Shown: piece by piece, positions 17,546 to 26,433 of the stretch
Layout of the letters: each line of letters starts with the position of its first letter
Numbering within the stretch: position 1 is the stretch's first letter
DNA from: Variovorax soli NBRC 106424
GTDB lineage: Bacteria; Pseudomonadota; Gammaproteobacteria; Burkholderiales; Burkholderiaceae_C
Direction: 5' to 3'
NCBI RefSeq assembly: GCF_001591385.1
Contig: NZ_BCUU01000022.1
Coordinates: 1-59,941, forward strand
DNA: 59,941 bases
Translations under genes and position numbers: made by a program
The notes under the pieces: generated by a model
Told to the model about the DNA's origin: nothing
Databases searched by the model: none
The model's input: the letters and a program-made list of their open reading frames with translations, nothing else

Positions 17546-18436
17546 TCAGGCCCGCCGATTGACCAGCAGAATGCCCAGGCCCACGCCGGCCAGCGCCAGC
17601 ATCAGCTGCAGCGTGAGCGGCTCCTTCAGCAGCGCCACGCCGAAGATCAGCGCGAACAGCGGTGTGAGAAAGGTGAAGGACGAGATGCGCGTGGCCGGGT
17701 AGTGCCGCAGCATCCACATCCACGCCAGGTAGCTCGCAAAGGCGCCGATCACCGTCTGCAGTGCCACCGAGAACCACGCGTAGCCGGAGTACGAGAAGCT
17801 CCACGTCTCGCCCAGCAACAGCGACAGAAAGGGCGAGAGCGCCGCGGTGACGGCGATCTGATAGAAGAGCGTCTTCTCGGCGCTGGCCGTGGCCAGCCGG
17901 GTGGTGCGGATGGCCAGCGTGGTCAGCCCCCACAGAAGGCCCGCGAGCAGCGCGAGTGCGTCGCCCAGCAGCATGTCCCTGGAGCTGTGGCCCAGGCTTT
18001 CGCTGAAGGCGACCACCACGCCGCCGAAGGCCAGCGCCAGCCCGAACCATTGAACACCGTGCAGCCGTTCCTTGGGTACCCAGCGCGGCAGCAGCAGCGC
18101 CACCACGAAGGGCGAGGTGTAGAGAAACACGGTCAGCCGCGAGGCGCTGGTGTGCTGCAGGCCGATGTAGATGCAGGTGAACTCGCCCGCAAAGAGCGCG
18201 CCCGCGAGAAGGCCCCCCGGCAGCGTGCCGTCGCGCTCGAACAGCTTGACGCCGCGCGCCGCGCACCAGGCCCACAGCAGCACCACCGCCCCGGCCATGC
18301 GGATCGACGCCTGCCACAGCGGCGGCACTTCGCCCACCGTGGTCTTGATGAGGATCTGCTGCAGCCCCCAGAAGGCGCAGCAGAAGACGAGGAGGGTGAC
18401 GGCGAGGGTGTCGAGGTGGTCCTTGCGGGCGATCAT
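17546..18436 (-). CDS. EamA-family (DMT) transporter
   Basis: A 296-residue, ten-helix protein with two EamA repeats. Helix one is LAVTLLVFCCAFWGLQQILI, the second repeat begins about LLGDALALLAGLLWGLTTLA, and the end LMLALAGVGLGILLVNRRA is typical. It is probably an inner-membrane metabolite exporter; the substrate is unknown. It is not especially similar to the EamA protein at 12159-13055, so the two are not a recent duplication. The 3' end converges with the TAXI gene at 3 bases, and the flavin reductase gene lies 33 bases upstream on the same strand. Confidence 0.87.
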   Translation of the reverse strand: MIARKDHLDTLAVTLLVFCCAFWGLQQILIKTTVGEVPPLWQASIRMAGAVVLLWAWCAARGVKLFERDGTLPGGLLAGALFAGEFTCIYIGLQHTSASRLTVFLYTSPFVVALLLPRWVPKERLHGVQWFGLALAFGGVVVAFSESLGHSSRDMLLGDALALLAGLLWGLTTLAIRTTRLATASAEKTLFYQIAVTAALSPFLSLLLGETWSFSYSGYAWFSVALQTVIGAFASYLAWMWMLRHYPATRISSFTFLTPLFALIFGVALLKEPLTLQLMLALAGVGLGILLVNRRA

Positions 18437-18469
18437 GAAAGGGCGATGACTCCGATGGGTAGGCCGGCA

Positions 18470-18979
18470 TCACAAGGGATGCTCGGTGTAGAAGCGCCCG
18501 CCGTGGAACAGCAGCGGCGAGGCGCCCGGGCGGTGCGTGCACCGCTCCACCTCGCCCACGAAGATGACGTGATCGCCTTCGTCATAGCGGCTGCGGTTGA
18601 AGCACTCGAAGCTGGCCACGCAGCCCTCGAGCACCGGCGCGCCGCCGATGCCGGTGGAAAACTGCACGTCGCTCCAGCGGTCCACGTTCTTGGTGGCAAA
18701 GCGCTCCGCCAGTTCCTTCTGGCTGGCCGCCAGGATGTTGATGGCGTAGTGCGAGCCGGTGCGCAGCGACGGCATGGAGCCGGCACCGCGCGCCAGGCTC
18801 CACAGCACCAGCGGCGGCGCGAGCGACACCGAGTTGAAGGAATTGGCCGTGAGACCGATCAGGCTGCCATTCGCAGAGCGCGCCGTGACGATGGTGACCC
18901 CGGTGGCGAACATGCCCAGCGCGGCGCGGAACTCGTCGGTGGTGAAGGAGGGCGGCTGCGCCTTTTGGGGTGGACTCAC
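18470..18979 (-). CDS. Flavin reductase-family protein (FMN-binding)
   Basis: A 169-residue protein of the flavin reductase-like family, which uses NAD(P)H to reduce FMN or FAD for partner monooxygenases. Visible motifs are FRAALGMFATGVTIVTARS, GLTANSFNSVSLAPPLVLW and VGEVERCTHRPGASPLLFHG. No ATG lies before the domain; the only sensible start is the GTG at 18979 (MSPPQKAQPPSFTTDEF). Upstream in this frame the sequence is antisense to the SpmA-SpmB gene region. No monooxygenase partner is in the window. Confidence 0.85.
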   Translation of the reverse strand: MSPPQKAQPPSFTTDEFRAALGMFATGVTIVTARSANGSLIGLTANSFNSVSLAPPLVLWSLARGAGSMPSLRTGSHYAINILAASQKELAERFATKNVDRWSDVQFSTGIGGAPVLEGCVASFECFNRSRYDEGDHVIFVGEVERCTHRPGASPLLFHGGRFYTEHPL

Positions 18980-19083
18980 GTTGGATGCAATGAAGGAAGA
19001 TGCCGCAGGCGGGCAGCCTTCTATTCTGGCCGAAGCAAGGCAAACGCGCCGCGCAAGCGCGACAAGGGCCCGGCGCGGCGCAG

Positions 19084-20313
19084 TCAGCCGAAGAACCAGT
19101 ACGTCACCGCAATCGCGGCGACCACGCCCGCCAGCTCGGCCAGCAGCGCACACGACACCGCATGCCGCGTGCGCTGGATGCCCACCGCGCCGAAGTACAC
19201 CGCCAGTACGTAGAAGGTGGTCTCGGTGCTGCCCTGCACGGTGGCCGCCGCCAGCGCGGGGAAGCTGTCCACGCCGTGGCTCTGCATGGTCTCGATCAGC
19301 ATGGCGCGGGCGGCGCTGCCCGAGAAGGGCTTGACCAGCGCGGTGGGCAGCGCATCGACAAAACGCGTGTCCCAGCCGCTTTGCGCCACCAGCCAGCGGA
19401 TGCCGTCCAGCGCCAGGTCCAGCGCGCCCGAGGCCCGCAGCACGCCGATGGCGCACAGCATGGCCACCAGGTAGGGCAGCAGGTTCTTCGCCACGTCGAA
19501 GCCTTCCTTCGCGCCTTCGATGAAGCGCTCGTACACGCCCACGCGCTTGACGGCGCCCAGCAGCAGGAAGAGAAGGATCAGGCCGAACAGCACCAGGCTG
19601 CCCATCAGCGACGAGAGCGAGGCCAGCGCCGCGGCGCTGAGGCTGGCCAGCAGCGCCATGAAGGCGGCCAGCCCCAGGGCCAGCGGCAGCAGGTAGGCCA
19701 GCACCACCGGGTCCCACAGGCGAAGACGCTGCGCCACCGCGACCGCCAGCAGGCCGACCAGGGTGGACGCGCTGGTGGCCAGCAGGATGGGCAGGAACAC
19801 CAGCGTCGGGTCCGCCGCCCCCTGCTGCGCCCGGTACATGAAGATGCCCACGGGCAGCAGCGTGAGCGAGGACGCGTTGAGCACCAGGAACAGGATCTGC
19901 GCGTTGCTGGCGCTCACCGGGCTGGGGTTGAGCGTCTGCAGCTCGCGCATGGCTTTCAGCCCGATGGGCGTGGCCGCGTTGTCCAGCCCGAGCGCATTGG
20001 CAGCGAAGTTCAGCGTGATCAGGCCCAGCGCCGGATGGCCTTCGGGCACTTCGGGCATCAGCCGCCTGAACAGCGGCCCGAGCCAGCGCGCCAGCGCGTT
20101 CACCAGGCCGGCCGCCTCCGCAATGCGCAGGAAACCCAGCCACAGCGTCAGCGTGCCGAACAGCAGCACCATCACCTCCACCGCCAGCTTGGCCATGGCG
20201 AACAGGCTGTCGACCATGGCGGCGAACACCGCCGCGTCGCCCGCGCCGAGCCACCGCACCAGGGCGGCGATGGCCGCCGCCACGAAGAATCCGAGCCACA
20301 GAGCGTTGAGCAT
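19084..20313 (-). CDS. SpmA-SpmB-like fusion membrane protein (nucleoside-recognition domains)
   Basis: A 409-residue polytopic protein that joins two spore-maturation-type Gate domains. The SpmA-like half has LWLGFLRIAEAAGLVNALAR, then TLNFAANALGLDNAATPIGL. The SpmB-like half has FIEGAKEGFDVAKNLLPYLV, VKPFSGSAARAMLIE and STETTFYVLAVYFGAVG. In Bacillus the two halves are separate proteins needed for spore-core dehydration; in non-sporulating proteobacteria the fused form has no settled function. The start at 20313 has an AGAAAGAAG ribosome-binding site. It follows dadA by 13 bases on the same strand and is probably cotranscribed with it. Confidence 0.88.
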   Translation of the reverse strand: MLNALWLGFFVAAAIAALVRWLGAGDAAVFAAMVDSLFAMAKLAVEVMVLLFGTLTLWLGFLRIAEAAGLVNALARWLGPLFRRLMPEVPEGHPALGLITLNFAANALGLDNAATPIGLKAMRELQTLNPSPVSASNAQILFLVLNASSLTLLPVGIFMYRAQQGAADPTLVFLPILLATSASTLVGLLAVAVAQRLRLWDPVVLAYLLPLALGLAAFMALLASLSAAALASLSSLMGSLVLFGLILLFLLLGAVKRVGVYERFIEGAKEGFDVAKNLLPYLVAMLCAIGVLRASGALDLALDGIRWLVAQSGWDTRFVDALPTALVKPFSGSAARAMLIETMQSHGVDSFPALAAATVQGSTETTFYVLAVYFGAVGIQRTRHAVSCALLAELAGVVAAIAVTYWFFG

Positions 20314-20326
20314 GCGCTTCTTTCTA

Positions 20327-21637
20327 TCAGGCCATGCCGTGGAAGCCGAAGCCTGCAATGGGCTGCCGCTCCCCGCTGATGAGCGCCGCCAGCGCCTTGC
20401 CCGAGCCGGCGCCGTGCGTCCAGCCCAGCGTGCCGTGGCCGGCATTGACCCACAGCTTGCCCACGCGCGTGCGGCCGATGAAGGGAATGTTGGTGGGCGT
20501 GGCCGGCCGCAGGCCCGTCCAGTAATGCGGATCGCCGCCCTGGGCCTGGCTGCGCGTGTCGCACACGCCGGGCAGCACCTGCTCCACGCGGCGGGCGAGC
20601 ATCTCGCAGCGCGCCCGGGCCAGCGGCGTGTCCAGCGAGGTGTCGAAGCCGGCCAGCTCGATGGTGCCCGCCACGCGCAGCTTGCCGCCCATGCGGGTCA
20701 TGGCGCATTGCACCTCGTCGTCGATGGTGCTGACCCACGGCGCGGCCTCGGGCCGCAGGATGTCGAAGGTGGCCGAGTAGCCCTTGCCCGGATAGATGGG
20801 CAGGTCGACGCCCACGCTGCGCAGCAGCGGTGCGCTGTACGAGCCGCAGGCCACCACCACCGCGTCGGCCTTCAGGGCGACGTCGTTGCTGGCCGAGTCG
20901 TCGCCGCTGCCCGCGCTCACATGCACCGCCTGCACCTCGCCGCCGGCCACCTCGATGCCGTGCACCGTGCGGCCGAACAGCGTGCGCGCGCCCAGGCGCA
21001 TGCAGTGCCGCGCCAGGGCCTGGGTGAAGCGCCGCGCATCGCCCGATTCGTCGCTGGCGGTGTAGGTGCCGCCCACGATGTGCTGTTCGCCGAAGGCTCG
21101 GAAGGCAGGCTCGATGGCCAGCAACTCATCGCGCGAGAGCAGCTGGCGCTGCACGCCGTGCGTGCGCATGAGCTCGGCCGCATGCGCCGCCTCGTCGAAG
21201 GACTTCTGGCTGGTGAAGTAGTGCGCAATGCCGCGCTCGAGCCGGTCGTATTCGATGCCGGTCATGCTCACCACCTCGCGCAGCGCCTGGTGGCTGTAGG
21301 CGCCCAGCGCCACCAGCTGTGCCACATTGCGCGCGAAGGCCGCGTCGTTGCACTGGCCGAGGAAGGCCAGGCCCCATCGCCACTGCTGCCAGTCGGCCTG
21401 CGGACGGAAGAGCAGGGGCGAGTCCTTGCGGAACATCCACTTCAATATTTGCAGCGGCGCGCCCTTGTAGGCCCAGGGCTCGCAATAGCTGACGGAAATC
21501 TGGCCCGCATTGCCAAAGCTGGTTTCGAGGGCGGCGTCGCTGCGGCGATCGACCAGGGTGACTTCGTGCCCGCGCTCGAGAAGGTGCCACGCGGTGCTGA
21601 CGCCGATGATGCCGGCGCCCAGGACAATGACTTTCAT
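20327..21637 (-). CDS. dadA: D-amino acid dehydrogenase small subunit
   Basis: A 436-residue FAD-dependent oxidoreductase of the DAO family. The N-terminal dinucleotide-binding motif is VIVLGAGIIGVSTAWHLLER. It continues with ALETSFGNAGQISVSYCEPW, highly characteristic of DadA, PIYPGKGYSATF, and near the end GLRPATPTNIPFIGRT and NAGHGTLGWTHGAGSG. DadA deaminates D-amino acids (D-alanine best known) to 2-oxo acids and ammonia, passing electrons to the respiratory chain at the inner membrane. The length is normal. No alr/dadX racemase or Lrp-type regulator is adjacent; the SpmA-SpmB fusion lies downstream. Confidence 0.93.
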   Translation of the reverse strand: MKVIVLGAGIIGVSTAWHLLERGHEVTLVDRRSDAALETSFGNAGQISVSYCEPWAYKGAPLQILKWMFRKDSPLLFRPQADWQQWRWGLAFLGQCNDAAFARNVAQLVALGAYSHQALREVVSMTGIEYDRLERGIAHYFTSQKSFDEAAHAAELMRTHGVQRQLLSRDELLAIEPAFRAFGEQHIVGGTYTASDESGDARRFTQALARHCMRLGARTLFGRTVHGIEVAGGEVQAVHVSAGSGDDSASNDVALKADAVVVACGSYSAPLLRSVGVDLPIYPGKGYSATFDILRPEAAPWVSTIDDEVQCAMTRMGGKLRVAGTIELAGFDTSLDTPLARARCEMLARRVEQVLPGVCDTRSQAQGGDPHYWTGLRPATPTNIPFIGRTRVGKLWVNAGHGTLGWTHGAGSGKALAALISGERQPIAGFGFHGMA

Positions 21638-21678
21638 GGCCCCCGAGTGTGGCGCATCGACGCTGCACAATCCGCGCC

Positions 21679-23226
21679 ATGCTGAATCGCCGTGAGCTGA
21701 ACCGTGCCGCATTCTGGCTGGCCTTGAGTGCCTGGGCCGTGCCGCTGCCCGTGCGCGCGCAGGAGGCGCCGCGCTGGCGTGCCGACCCCTTCGGCCTGGG
21801 CGTGGCCAGCGGCATGCCCAGGCCGGACAGCGTCCTGCTGTGGACGCGCCTGGCGCCGCCTGGCGAGGAGGTGGCCGAGCGCGATGCGCGCGCACCCTGC
21901 AAGGTACGTTGGGAAGTGTTTGCCGACGAAGCCTTGCGCCAGCGCGTGGCGCAAGGCGAGCAGATCACCCACGCGGGACGTGCCTTCAGCGTGCACGTGC
22001 AGGTGAACGGCCTGGCGCCGCAGCGCACCTACTGGTATCGCTTTTCGTGCGGCGACGCGGTGAGCAGGGTGGGGCGCGCCCGCACCGCGCCAGCGGCCGG
22101 CGCGCCCGTGCGGCGCCTGCGGCTGGCGCTGGCCTCCTGCCAGCACTATGAATACGGCTACTACGTGGCGCACCGCGAGATCGCCGGGCGCGATCTGGAT
22201 GCGGTCGTCTTCGTCGGCGACTACATCTACGAAGGCAGCATCAACGCGGCCAACGCGCAGCGCCGCCACGACGCGCCCATGCCACACGGCCTGGACGAAT
22301 ACCGGGCGCGCCATGCCCTGTACAAGCGCGACCCCGACCTGCAGGCCGCGCACGCCGCACATCCATGGATCCTCACCTGGGACGACCATGAGGTGGTGAA
22401 CGACTACGCCGCCGACCGGGAGCCTGCGCCTACCGGCACCGAGCAGTTCCTGCGCCGTCGCGCCGCCGCCTACCGCGCCTACTTCGAACACATGCCGCTG
22501 GCCCTGGCGCCAGAAGGTGCGGACATGCGCATCCATGACCGGTTCGCCTGGGGCGACCTGGCCGACATCTGGACGCTGGACTGCCGCCAGTACCGCAGCC
22601 ATCACGCCTGCGGCGATCCGCAGATGTCGCACGGCCGCATGGTGACGGACTGCGCACAGCTGGCGGATCCTGCTCGCACCATGCTTGGTGCGGCCCAGGA
22701 GCGCTGGCTGGCCGAGGGGCTGTCCGCGTCCACCGCGCGCTGGAAGCTGCTGGCCCAGTCCACGCAGGTGAGCAGCACCAGCATCGAGGCGCCGAAGGGG
22801 CGCCAGAACTGGACGGACGCCTGGGACGGCTACCCGATGGCGCGCCAGCGCCTGCTCCAGGGCATTGCGGATGCCAAGGTGCACAACGTGGTCGCGCTGG
22901 GTGGTGATGTGCACCGCTTTGTTGCCGCGGATCTGCGAGTGGTGCCCAACGATGCCGGCTCCCCCGTCGTGGCCAGCGAATTCGTCGGCGGTTCCGTCAC
23001 CTCGCGCGGCGCCAGCCGCGCCGCCATGGCGAAGATGCAGCAGGACAACGCCGACATCGCCCATGCCCGCGGCGACGAGCGAGGCTATGCCTTGCTGGAC
23101 ATCGACCGGGAGGCGGCGCGTTGCGAATTCCGCGCCACGCCGCATCCGGCCGTCAAGGACGCGGCCCTGTCACGTCAGGCACTGTTTGCGGTGGAGGCGG
23201 GCCGCGCAGGCGTGGTCGCCGGCTGA
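21679..23226 (+). CDS. phoD: Alkaline phosphatase D-family phosphodiesterase/phosphatase
   Basis: A 515-residue exported enzyme. The N-terminus MLNRRELNRAAFWLALSAWA contains an arginine pair and could be a Tat or Sec signal, cleaved near VRAQ. An N-terminal PhoD domain (FGLGVASGMPRPDSVLLWTR) precedes the metallophosphatase core, with ligands in LASCQHYEYGYY, VFVGDYIYEG, LTWDDHEVVNDYA and VALGGDVHRF. PhoD enzymes hydrolyse phosphomonoesters and diesters with Ca/Fe and are often phosphate-regulated; no Pho box was recognised. The start at 21679 is chosen because the upstream ATG at 21649 precedes a poor signal peptide. Confidence 0.9.
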   Translation: MLNRRELNRAAFWLALSAWAVPLPVRAQEAPRWRADPFGLGVASGMPRPDSVLLWTRLAPPGEEVAERDARAPCKVRWEVFADEALRQRVAQGEQITHAGRAFSVHVQVNGLAPQRTYWYRFSCGDAVSRVGRARTAPAAGAPVRRLRLALASCQHYEYGYYVAHREIAGRDLDAVVFVGDYIYEGSINAANAQRRHDAPMPHGLDEYRARHALYKRDPDLQAAHAAHPWILTWDDHEVVNDYAADREPAPTGTEQFLRRRAAAYRAYFEHMPLALAPEGADMRIHDRFAWGDLADIWTLDCRQYRSHHACGDPQMSHGRMVTDCAQLADPARTMLGAAQERWLAEGLSASTARWKLLAQSTQVSSTSIEAPKGRQNWTDAWDGYPMARQRLLQGIADAKVHNVVALGGDVHRFVAADLRVVPNDAGSPVVASEFVGGSVTSRGASRAAMAKMQQDNADIAHARGDERGYALLDIDREAARCEFRATPHPAVKDAALSRQALFAVEAGRAGVVAG

Positions 23227-23236
23227 CCCCATCGGA

Positions 23237-24049
23237 TCAGCGGCCGGGCACCTCGATGAGCAGGTGCGGCCGGAAACCTTCCTGCTCGCCCTTGCTGCGG
23301 TAGCCCAGCGGGTTGGCCACCACGCGGCAGCCGTCCTTCACATAGTCGAAGGCGCAATGCAGGTGGCCGTGCAGCCACAGCTGGGCGCGCGGCAGCAGCT
23401 CGTCCAGCGAATTGCAGAAGCCCGCGGTGCCGGGCGTGAGCCCGTAGCGCGGATCGGCGCTGGCCAGGCTGGGCGCGAAATGGGTGACGGCAACCGTGGT
23501 GCCGTCGAAGGGCTGTGCCAGCGCCTTGCGCAGCCAGTCCTGGCAGGCCAGGCCATGTTCGCGTACTTCCTCCGCCAGAAAGGGTTGGCCACGGCGCGTG
23601 GTACCGCAGGTGCTCAGGTAGTAGTTGGCGGCACGCATGGCCTTGCCGCGCTTCTTCAACTGCTCGGTCATCGGCTCCTTCGCGTCGACCAGCGCGTCGA
23701 AGTCGGTCCACAGGCTGCTGCCGACAAAGCGCACGCCGTCGATCAACATGGTTTCCGATTCGAGCCAGTGGATGTCGAGTTGCTCGCAGGCTTCGCGCAG
23801 GCGAAGGTGCACCGTGTCGAAGTCGTCGTTGTCGTATTCGTGGTTGCCCGGCACGTAGAGCACAGGCACCGGCCAGCCCCGGCGGGGCGAGAACCGCTCC
23901 AGGCCGTACAGGGTGTCTTCCAGCCGCGAGCCTGCCTGGTAGGAGCCGATGTCTCCGGCCAGCACCAGCAGGTCGGCGCCGGGCGCGGGGGTGACTTCGA
24001 AGTGGGGATGCGACTCGAGGTGCAGGTCGGACAACAGTTGCAGCTTCAT
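23237..24049 (-). CDS. Calcineurin-like metallophosphoesterase
   Basis: A 270-residue cytosolic protein with the full calcineurin-like signature: SDLHLESHPHF (D-x-H), VLAGDIGSY (G-D), VPGNHEYDNDDFD (G-N-H-E), AVTHFAPS and GHLHCAFDY (G-H-x-H). All five metal-ligand blocks are present, so it should be active. Relatives include phosphodiesterases acting on nucleotides or small phosphoesters. The substrate cannot be predicted. It converges on phoD with 10 bases between the genes; two phosphoesterases back to back may be coincidental. Confidence 0.87.
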   Translation of the reverse strand: MKLQLLSDLHLESHPHFEVTPAPGADLLVLAGDIGSYQAGSRLEDTLYGLERFSPRRGWPVPVLYVPGNHEYDNDDFDTVHLRLREACEQLDIHWLESETMLIDGVRFVGSSLWTDFDALVDAKEPMTEQLKKRGKAMRAANYYLSTCGTTRRGQPFLAEEVREHGLACQDWLRKALAQPFDGTTVAVTHFAPSLASADPRYGLTPGTAGFCNSLDELLPRAQLWLHGHLHCAFDYVKDGCRVVANPLGYRSKGEQEGFRPHLLIEVPGR

Positions 24050-24129
24050 CCGGCCATTGTCCCGCGCGAAGCTCGCCGGCGCAGCGGAATCGGGTCATGC
24101 ACAGCACGCATAACCTTGGCGAGCAAGGG

Positions 24130-24159
24130 TTAGGGAAAACCCCTAAAGTACGTCCATCA
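24130..24159 (+). promoter_or_regulatory. TTAGGG/CCCTAA dyad promoter element, copy 1
   Basis: TTAGGGAAAACCCCTAA (24130-24146) is an inverted repeat that ends in a -10-like TAAAGT. TCCATCA follows 7 bases later (24153-24159), 40 bases before the 55-residue gene. The same arrangement occurs before the gene at 26505. Operator or promoter function is inferred from that recurrence. Confidence 0.55.
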
Positions 24160-24198
24160 ACAACTCAGAGGCGTGGTCTCAAAAGGACCCGCAACACC

Positions 24199-24366
24199 AT
24201 GCTTAGCTTGATCGCCCAAGTGGTCAATTTCTTCCGTTCTTCCGATGCCGAGCCCAGCCACGCGGCCGCGCTGATGGAAGCCGCCGACGGCATGGCGGGC
24301 TACGACGCTCGCCACGCGCAAGAACTGCGCGCCGCCGCCAGCGCCTGGCTCAGCGTCGTTCGCTGA
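24199..24366 (+). CDS. Small protein of unknown function (55 residues)
   Basis: A 55-residue frame beginning MLSLIAQVVNFFRSSDAE, with an amphipathic N-terminal helix and an Ala-rich helical C-terminal half (HAQELRAAASAWLSVVR). No known domain is recognised. Support for it being real comes from an AAGGA ribosome-binding site 12 bases upstream, the promoter element at 24130-24159 shared with another gene in the window, and a hairpin right after the stop. The frame extends upstream to 24097, but that would cross the promoter element. Probably cytosolic or membrane-associated. Confidence 0.65.
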   Translation: MLSLIAQVVNFFRSSDAEPSHAAALMEAADGMAGYDARHAQELRAAASAWLSVVR

Positions 24367-24376
24367 GTCTGGCGAA

Positions 24377-24397
24377 AGTCAGCGCCTACTGCTGACT
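24377..24397. terminator. Hairpin between convergent genes
   Basis: AGTCAGC (24377-24383) pairs perfectly with GCTGACT (24391-24397) around a 7-base loop, between the stop of the 55-residue gene and the stop of the Bug gene. The T-runs on both sides are weak, so termination is plausible but not certain. Confidence 0.5.
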
Positions 24398-24398
24398 T

Positions 24399-25370
24399 CT
24401 ACAGCTTGACCCCGGAGCCCTTCACCACCGGGGCCAGCTGCGCGACTTGCTCGCGCACGAAAGCCGCAAAGCCAGCGGCACTGGTGGGTTGAGTGGCAAT
24501 GCCCAGCTCGGCCATCTTCTTCTTGAAGTCGGCGTCCTGCAGCACCTCGCCGGTGGCGCCGTTGAGCCGGCTCACCACGTCCGCCGGCATCTTGGCCGGG
24601 CCCGACAGGCCGAAGAAGTTCTCCAGCACCAACCCGGGGTAGCCCGCCTCGACCACCGTCGGGACGTCGGGCACCAGCGAGGAACGCTGCTTCGAGGTCA
24701 CGGCAACGGGCCGGATCTGCCCGGCCTTGAAATACGGCACGAAGGCCGTCAGCACGTCGATGCCCATCGGAATGATGCCGGCGATGAGGTCGGTGGTCAT
24801 CGGGGCGCCGCCCCGGTAGGGCACGTGCACCAGCTGCGCGTTCATCTCCTTGCGCATCAGCTCCCCGTAGATGTGGCCGATCGAGGCCGGTCCGCCCGAG
24901 CCGAAGTCCAGCCGGCCGCTGGCCTTGGCCTGCTTCTCGATGTCGGCCATGGTCTTGAGCGTTGTCTGCGGGTTGGCCATGACCACGCAGGGCGCGGTGC
25001 CGATGAGGGCGATGTGGGTGAAGCCCTCGACCGGGTCGTAGGGCTGTTTCTCCAGCGCGAACGGGCCGATCGAGATCGGCGTCGAGTTCGACAGCAGCAG
25101 CGTGTAGCCGTCCGGCGCCGCCTGCGTCACGGCGAGCCCGCCGACACTGCCGCCGGCGCCCGGCCGGTTGTCGATGACCACCGGCTGCCCCAGCTTGCGC
25201 GCCAGCTGTTCACCCAGCACCCGGGCGACGATGTCGCTGGCGCCGCCGGCCGGAAAGCTCACAATGATCTTGATGGGGCGCTCCGGCCAGGCTGCGAAGG
25301 CGGGAAGGGCCAGGCTTGCGGCGCCGGCTGCGATGGTGCGCAGGGCGCCGCGGCGGGTGAAGGTGTTCAT
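24399..25370 (-). CDS. Bug/TctC-family tricarboxylate transporter binding protein
   Basis: A 323-residue periplasmic binding protein. The signal peptide MNTFTRRGALRTIAAGAASL carries a possible twin-arginine motif, cleaved near AFA. The Bug fold is shown by WPERPIKIIVSFPAGGASDI, QPVVIDNRPGAGGSVGGLAV, APDGYTLLLSNSTPI and LVHVPYRGGAPMTTDLIAG. Bug proteins bind carboxylates and other small ligands, either for TctAB permeases or as sensors. No tctA/tctB is nearby, as is usual for the expanded Bug family in this bacterial group. It overlaps the upstream LysR gene by 4 bases and is cotranscribed with it. Confidence 0.92.
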   Translation of the reverse strand: MNTFTRRGALRTIAAGAASLALPAFAAWPERPIKIIVSFPAGGASDIVARVLGEQLARKLGQPVVIDNRPGAGGSVGGLAVTQAAPDGYTLLLSNSTPISIGPFALEKQPYDPVEGFTHIALIGTAPCVVMANPQTTLKTMADIEKQAKASGRLDFGSGGPASIGHIYGELMRKEMNAQLVHVPYRGGAPMTTDLIAGIIPMGIDVLTAFVPYFKAGQIRPVAVTSKQRSSLVPDVPTVVEAGYPGLVLENFFGLSGPAKMPADVVSRLNGATGEVLQDADFKKKMAELGIATQPTSAAGFAAFVREQVAQLAPVVKGSGVKL

Positions 25371-26398
25371 GGTGCGGGTGATCCAGTGGGGGGATCACGC
25401 TGCCAAGCAGGAAGTGCGCCGCCCCCGGCGTCTTCCGCCCGCGGCGGGCGCGGAAAGGCCAGCTCCGCTGCGCGCACCAGGGCCTGCCGCAGCCACTCGT
25501 GGGCCGGACTGTACAGCGCCCGCCGATGCCAAACGGCGTCCACGTGCATCAGGGGCTGGTCGAAGGGCAGGTCGCGCAGCACCAGTTGCTCCTTGAAGCC
25601 TGTCACACCGATGAAGTGACGCGGCAGCACGGTGAGCAGGTCAGAGGTCGCCACCACGCGGCCGGCGGTGAAGAACTGGTTCACCGTCGCCACGATGCGC
25701 CGCTCGCGCCCCAGCGCGCCCAGCGTCTGGTCGACAAAGCCGAAGGGCCGGCCGGAGAAGCTCACCAGCAGGTGCCGCGCGGCGCAGTACACATCGAGCG
25801 TCAGCGGAACCTCGGCCAGCGGATGGTCGTGCCGCATGGCGCAGGCGTAGTGGCTGACGTAGAGCCGCTGCGATTCGAAGGGCAGGGCCTCGCCGGACTG
25901 GGCGCCCGCCGTGAGATTGGCCATCAGCGCGGGGAAGTAGCCGACCGCCATGTCGGCCGCTTCTTCCTCGAGCAGTTGCCGCGGGTCGCGCGTGGTGAGC
26001 GGCACCGTACGAACCGAGATGCCCGGCGCCTCAGCTTCGCCGATGCGCACCAGGCCCGGCATCAGCTCGGCCGCCGTGGCATCGGCCATGGCCAGGACGA
26101 AGGTGGTGTGGGCGGTGGCGGGGTCGAACTCGCTGGGGGCCAGTGTGTGCTGCAGCTGGCGCAAGGCCTCCCGCACCGTCGGCCAGAGGGCCTGGGCGCG
26201 CGGCGTGGGTTCCACGCCGGCGCCGGCGCGGCGCACCAGCTCGTCGCCCAGCAGGTCCCTCAGGCGGCGCAGCGCGTTGCTGACGGCGGGCTGCGTCAGC
26301 GACAGGTTGCGCGCCGCGCGGGTCAGGTTGCGCTCGGCCATGACCTCGTCGAACACGCGCAGCAGGTTCAGGTCGAGGGTACGGAAGTTGACATTCAT
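25367..26398 (-). CDS. LysR-family regulator linked to a Bug protein
   Basis: A 343-residue LysR protein of the NodD/LinR-like subgroup. The winged helix reads FRTLDLNLLRVFDEVMAERN, LTRAARNLSLTQPAVSNALR and LGDELVRRAGAGVEPTPRAQ; the effector domain covers about residues 95-305. A 35-residue Pro/Ala-rich tail is longer than usual. Its stop overlaps the Bug start (ATGA), so the binding protein may report its ligand to this regulator. An ATTCA-N9-TGAAT dyad overlaps its own start codon (26393-26411) and is a candidate autoregulatory site. Confidence 0.88.
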   Translation of the reverse strand: MNVNFRTLDLNLLRVFDEVMAERNLTRAARNLSLTQPAVSNALRRLRDLLGDELVRRAGAGVEPTPRAQALWPTVREALRQLQHTLAPSEFDPATAHTTFVLAMADATAAELMPGLVRIGEAEAPGISVRTVPLTTRDPRQLLEEEAADMAVGYFPALMANLTAGAQSGEALPFESQRLYVSHYACAMRHDHPLAEVPLTLDVYCAARHLLVSFSGRPFGFVDQTLGALGRERRIVATVNQFFTAGRVVATSDLLTVLPRHFIGVTGFKEQLVLRDLPFDQPLMHVDAVWHRRALYSPAHEWLRQALVRAAELAFPRPPRAEDAGGGALPAWQRDPPTGSPAP

Positions 26399-26411
26399 AA
26401 ATCTTGTGAAT
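26393..26411. promoter_or_regulatory. Dyad over the LysR start codon, candidate autoregulatory site
   Basis: ATTCA (26393-26397) and TGAAT (26407-26411) form an AT-rich inverted repeat spanning the LysR start codon in an otherwise GC-rich region. Its position suggests autoregulation; this is inference. Confidence 0.4.
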
Positions 26412-26433
26412 GGTGAGCATCACAAAGATAAAG

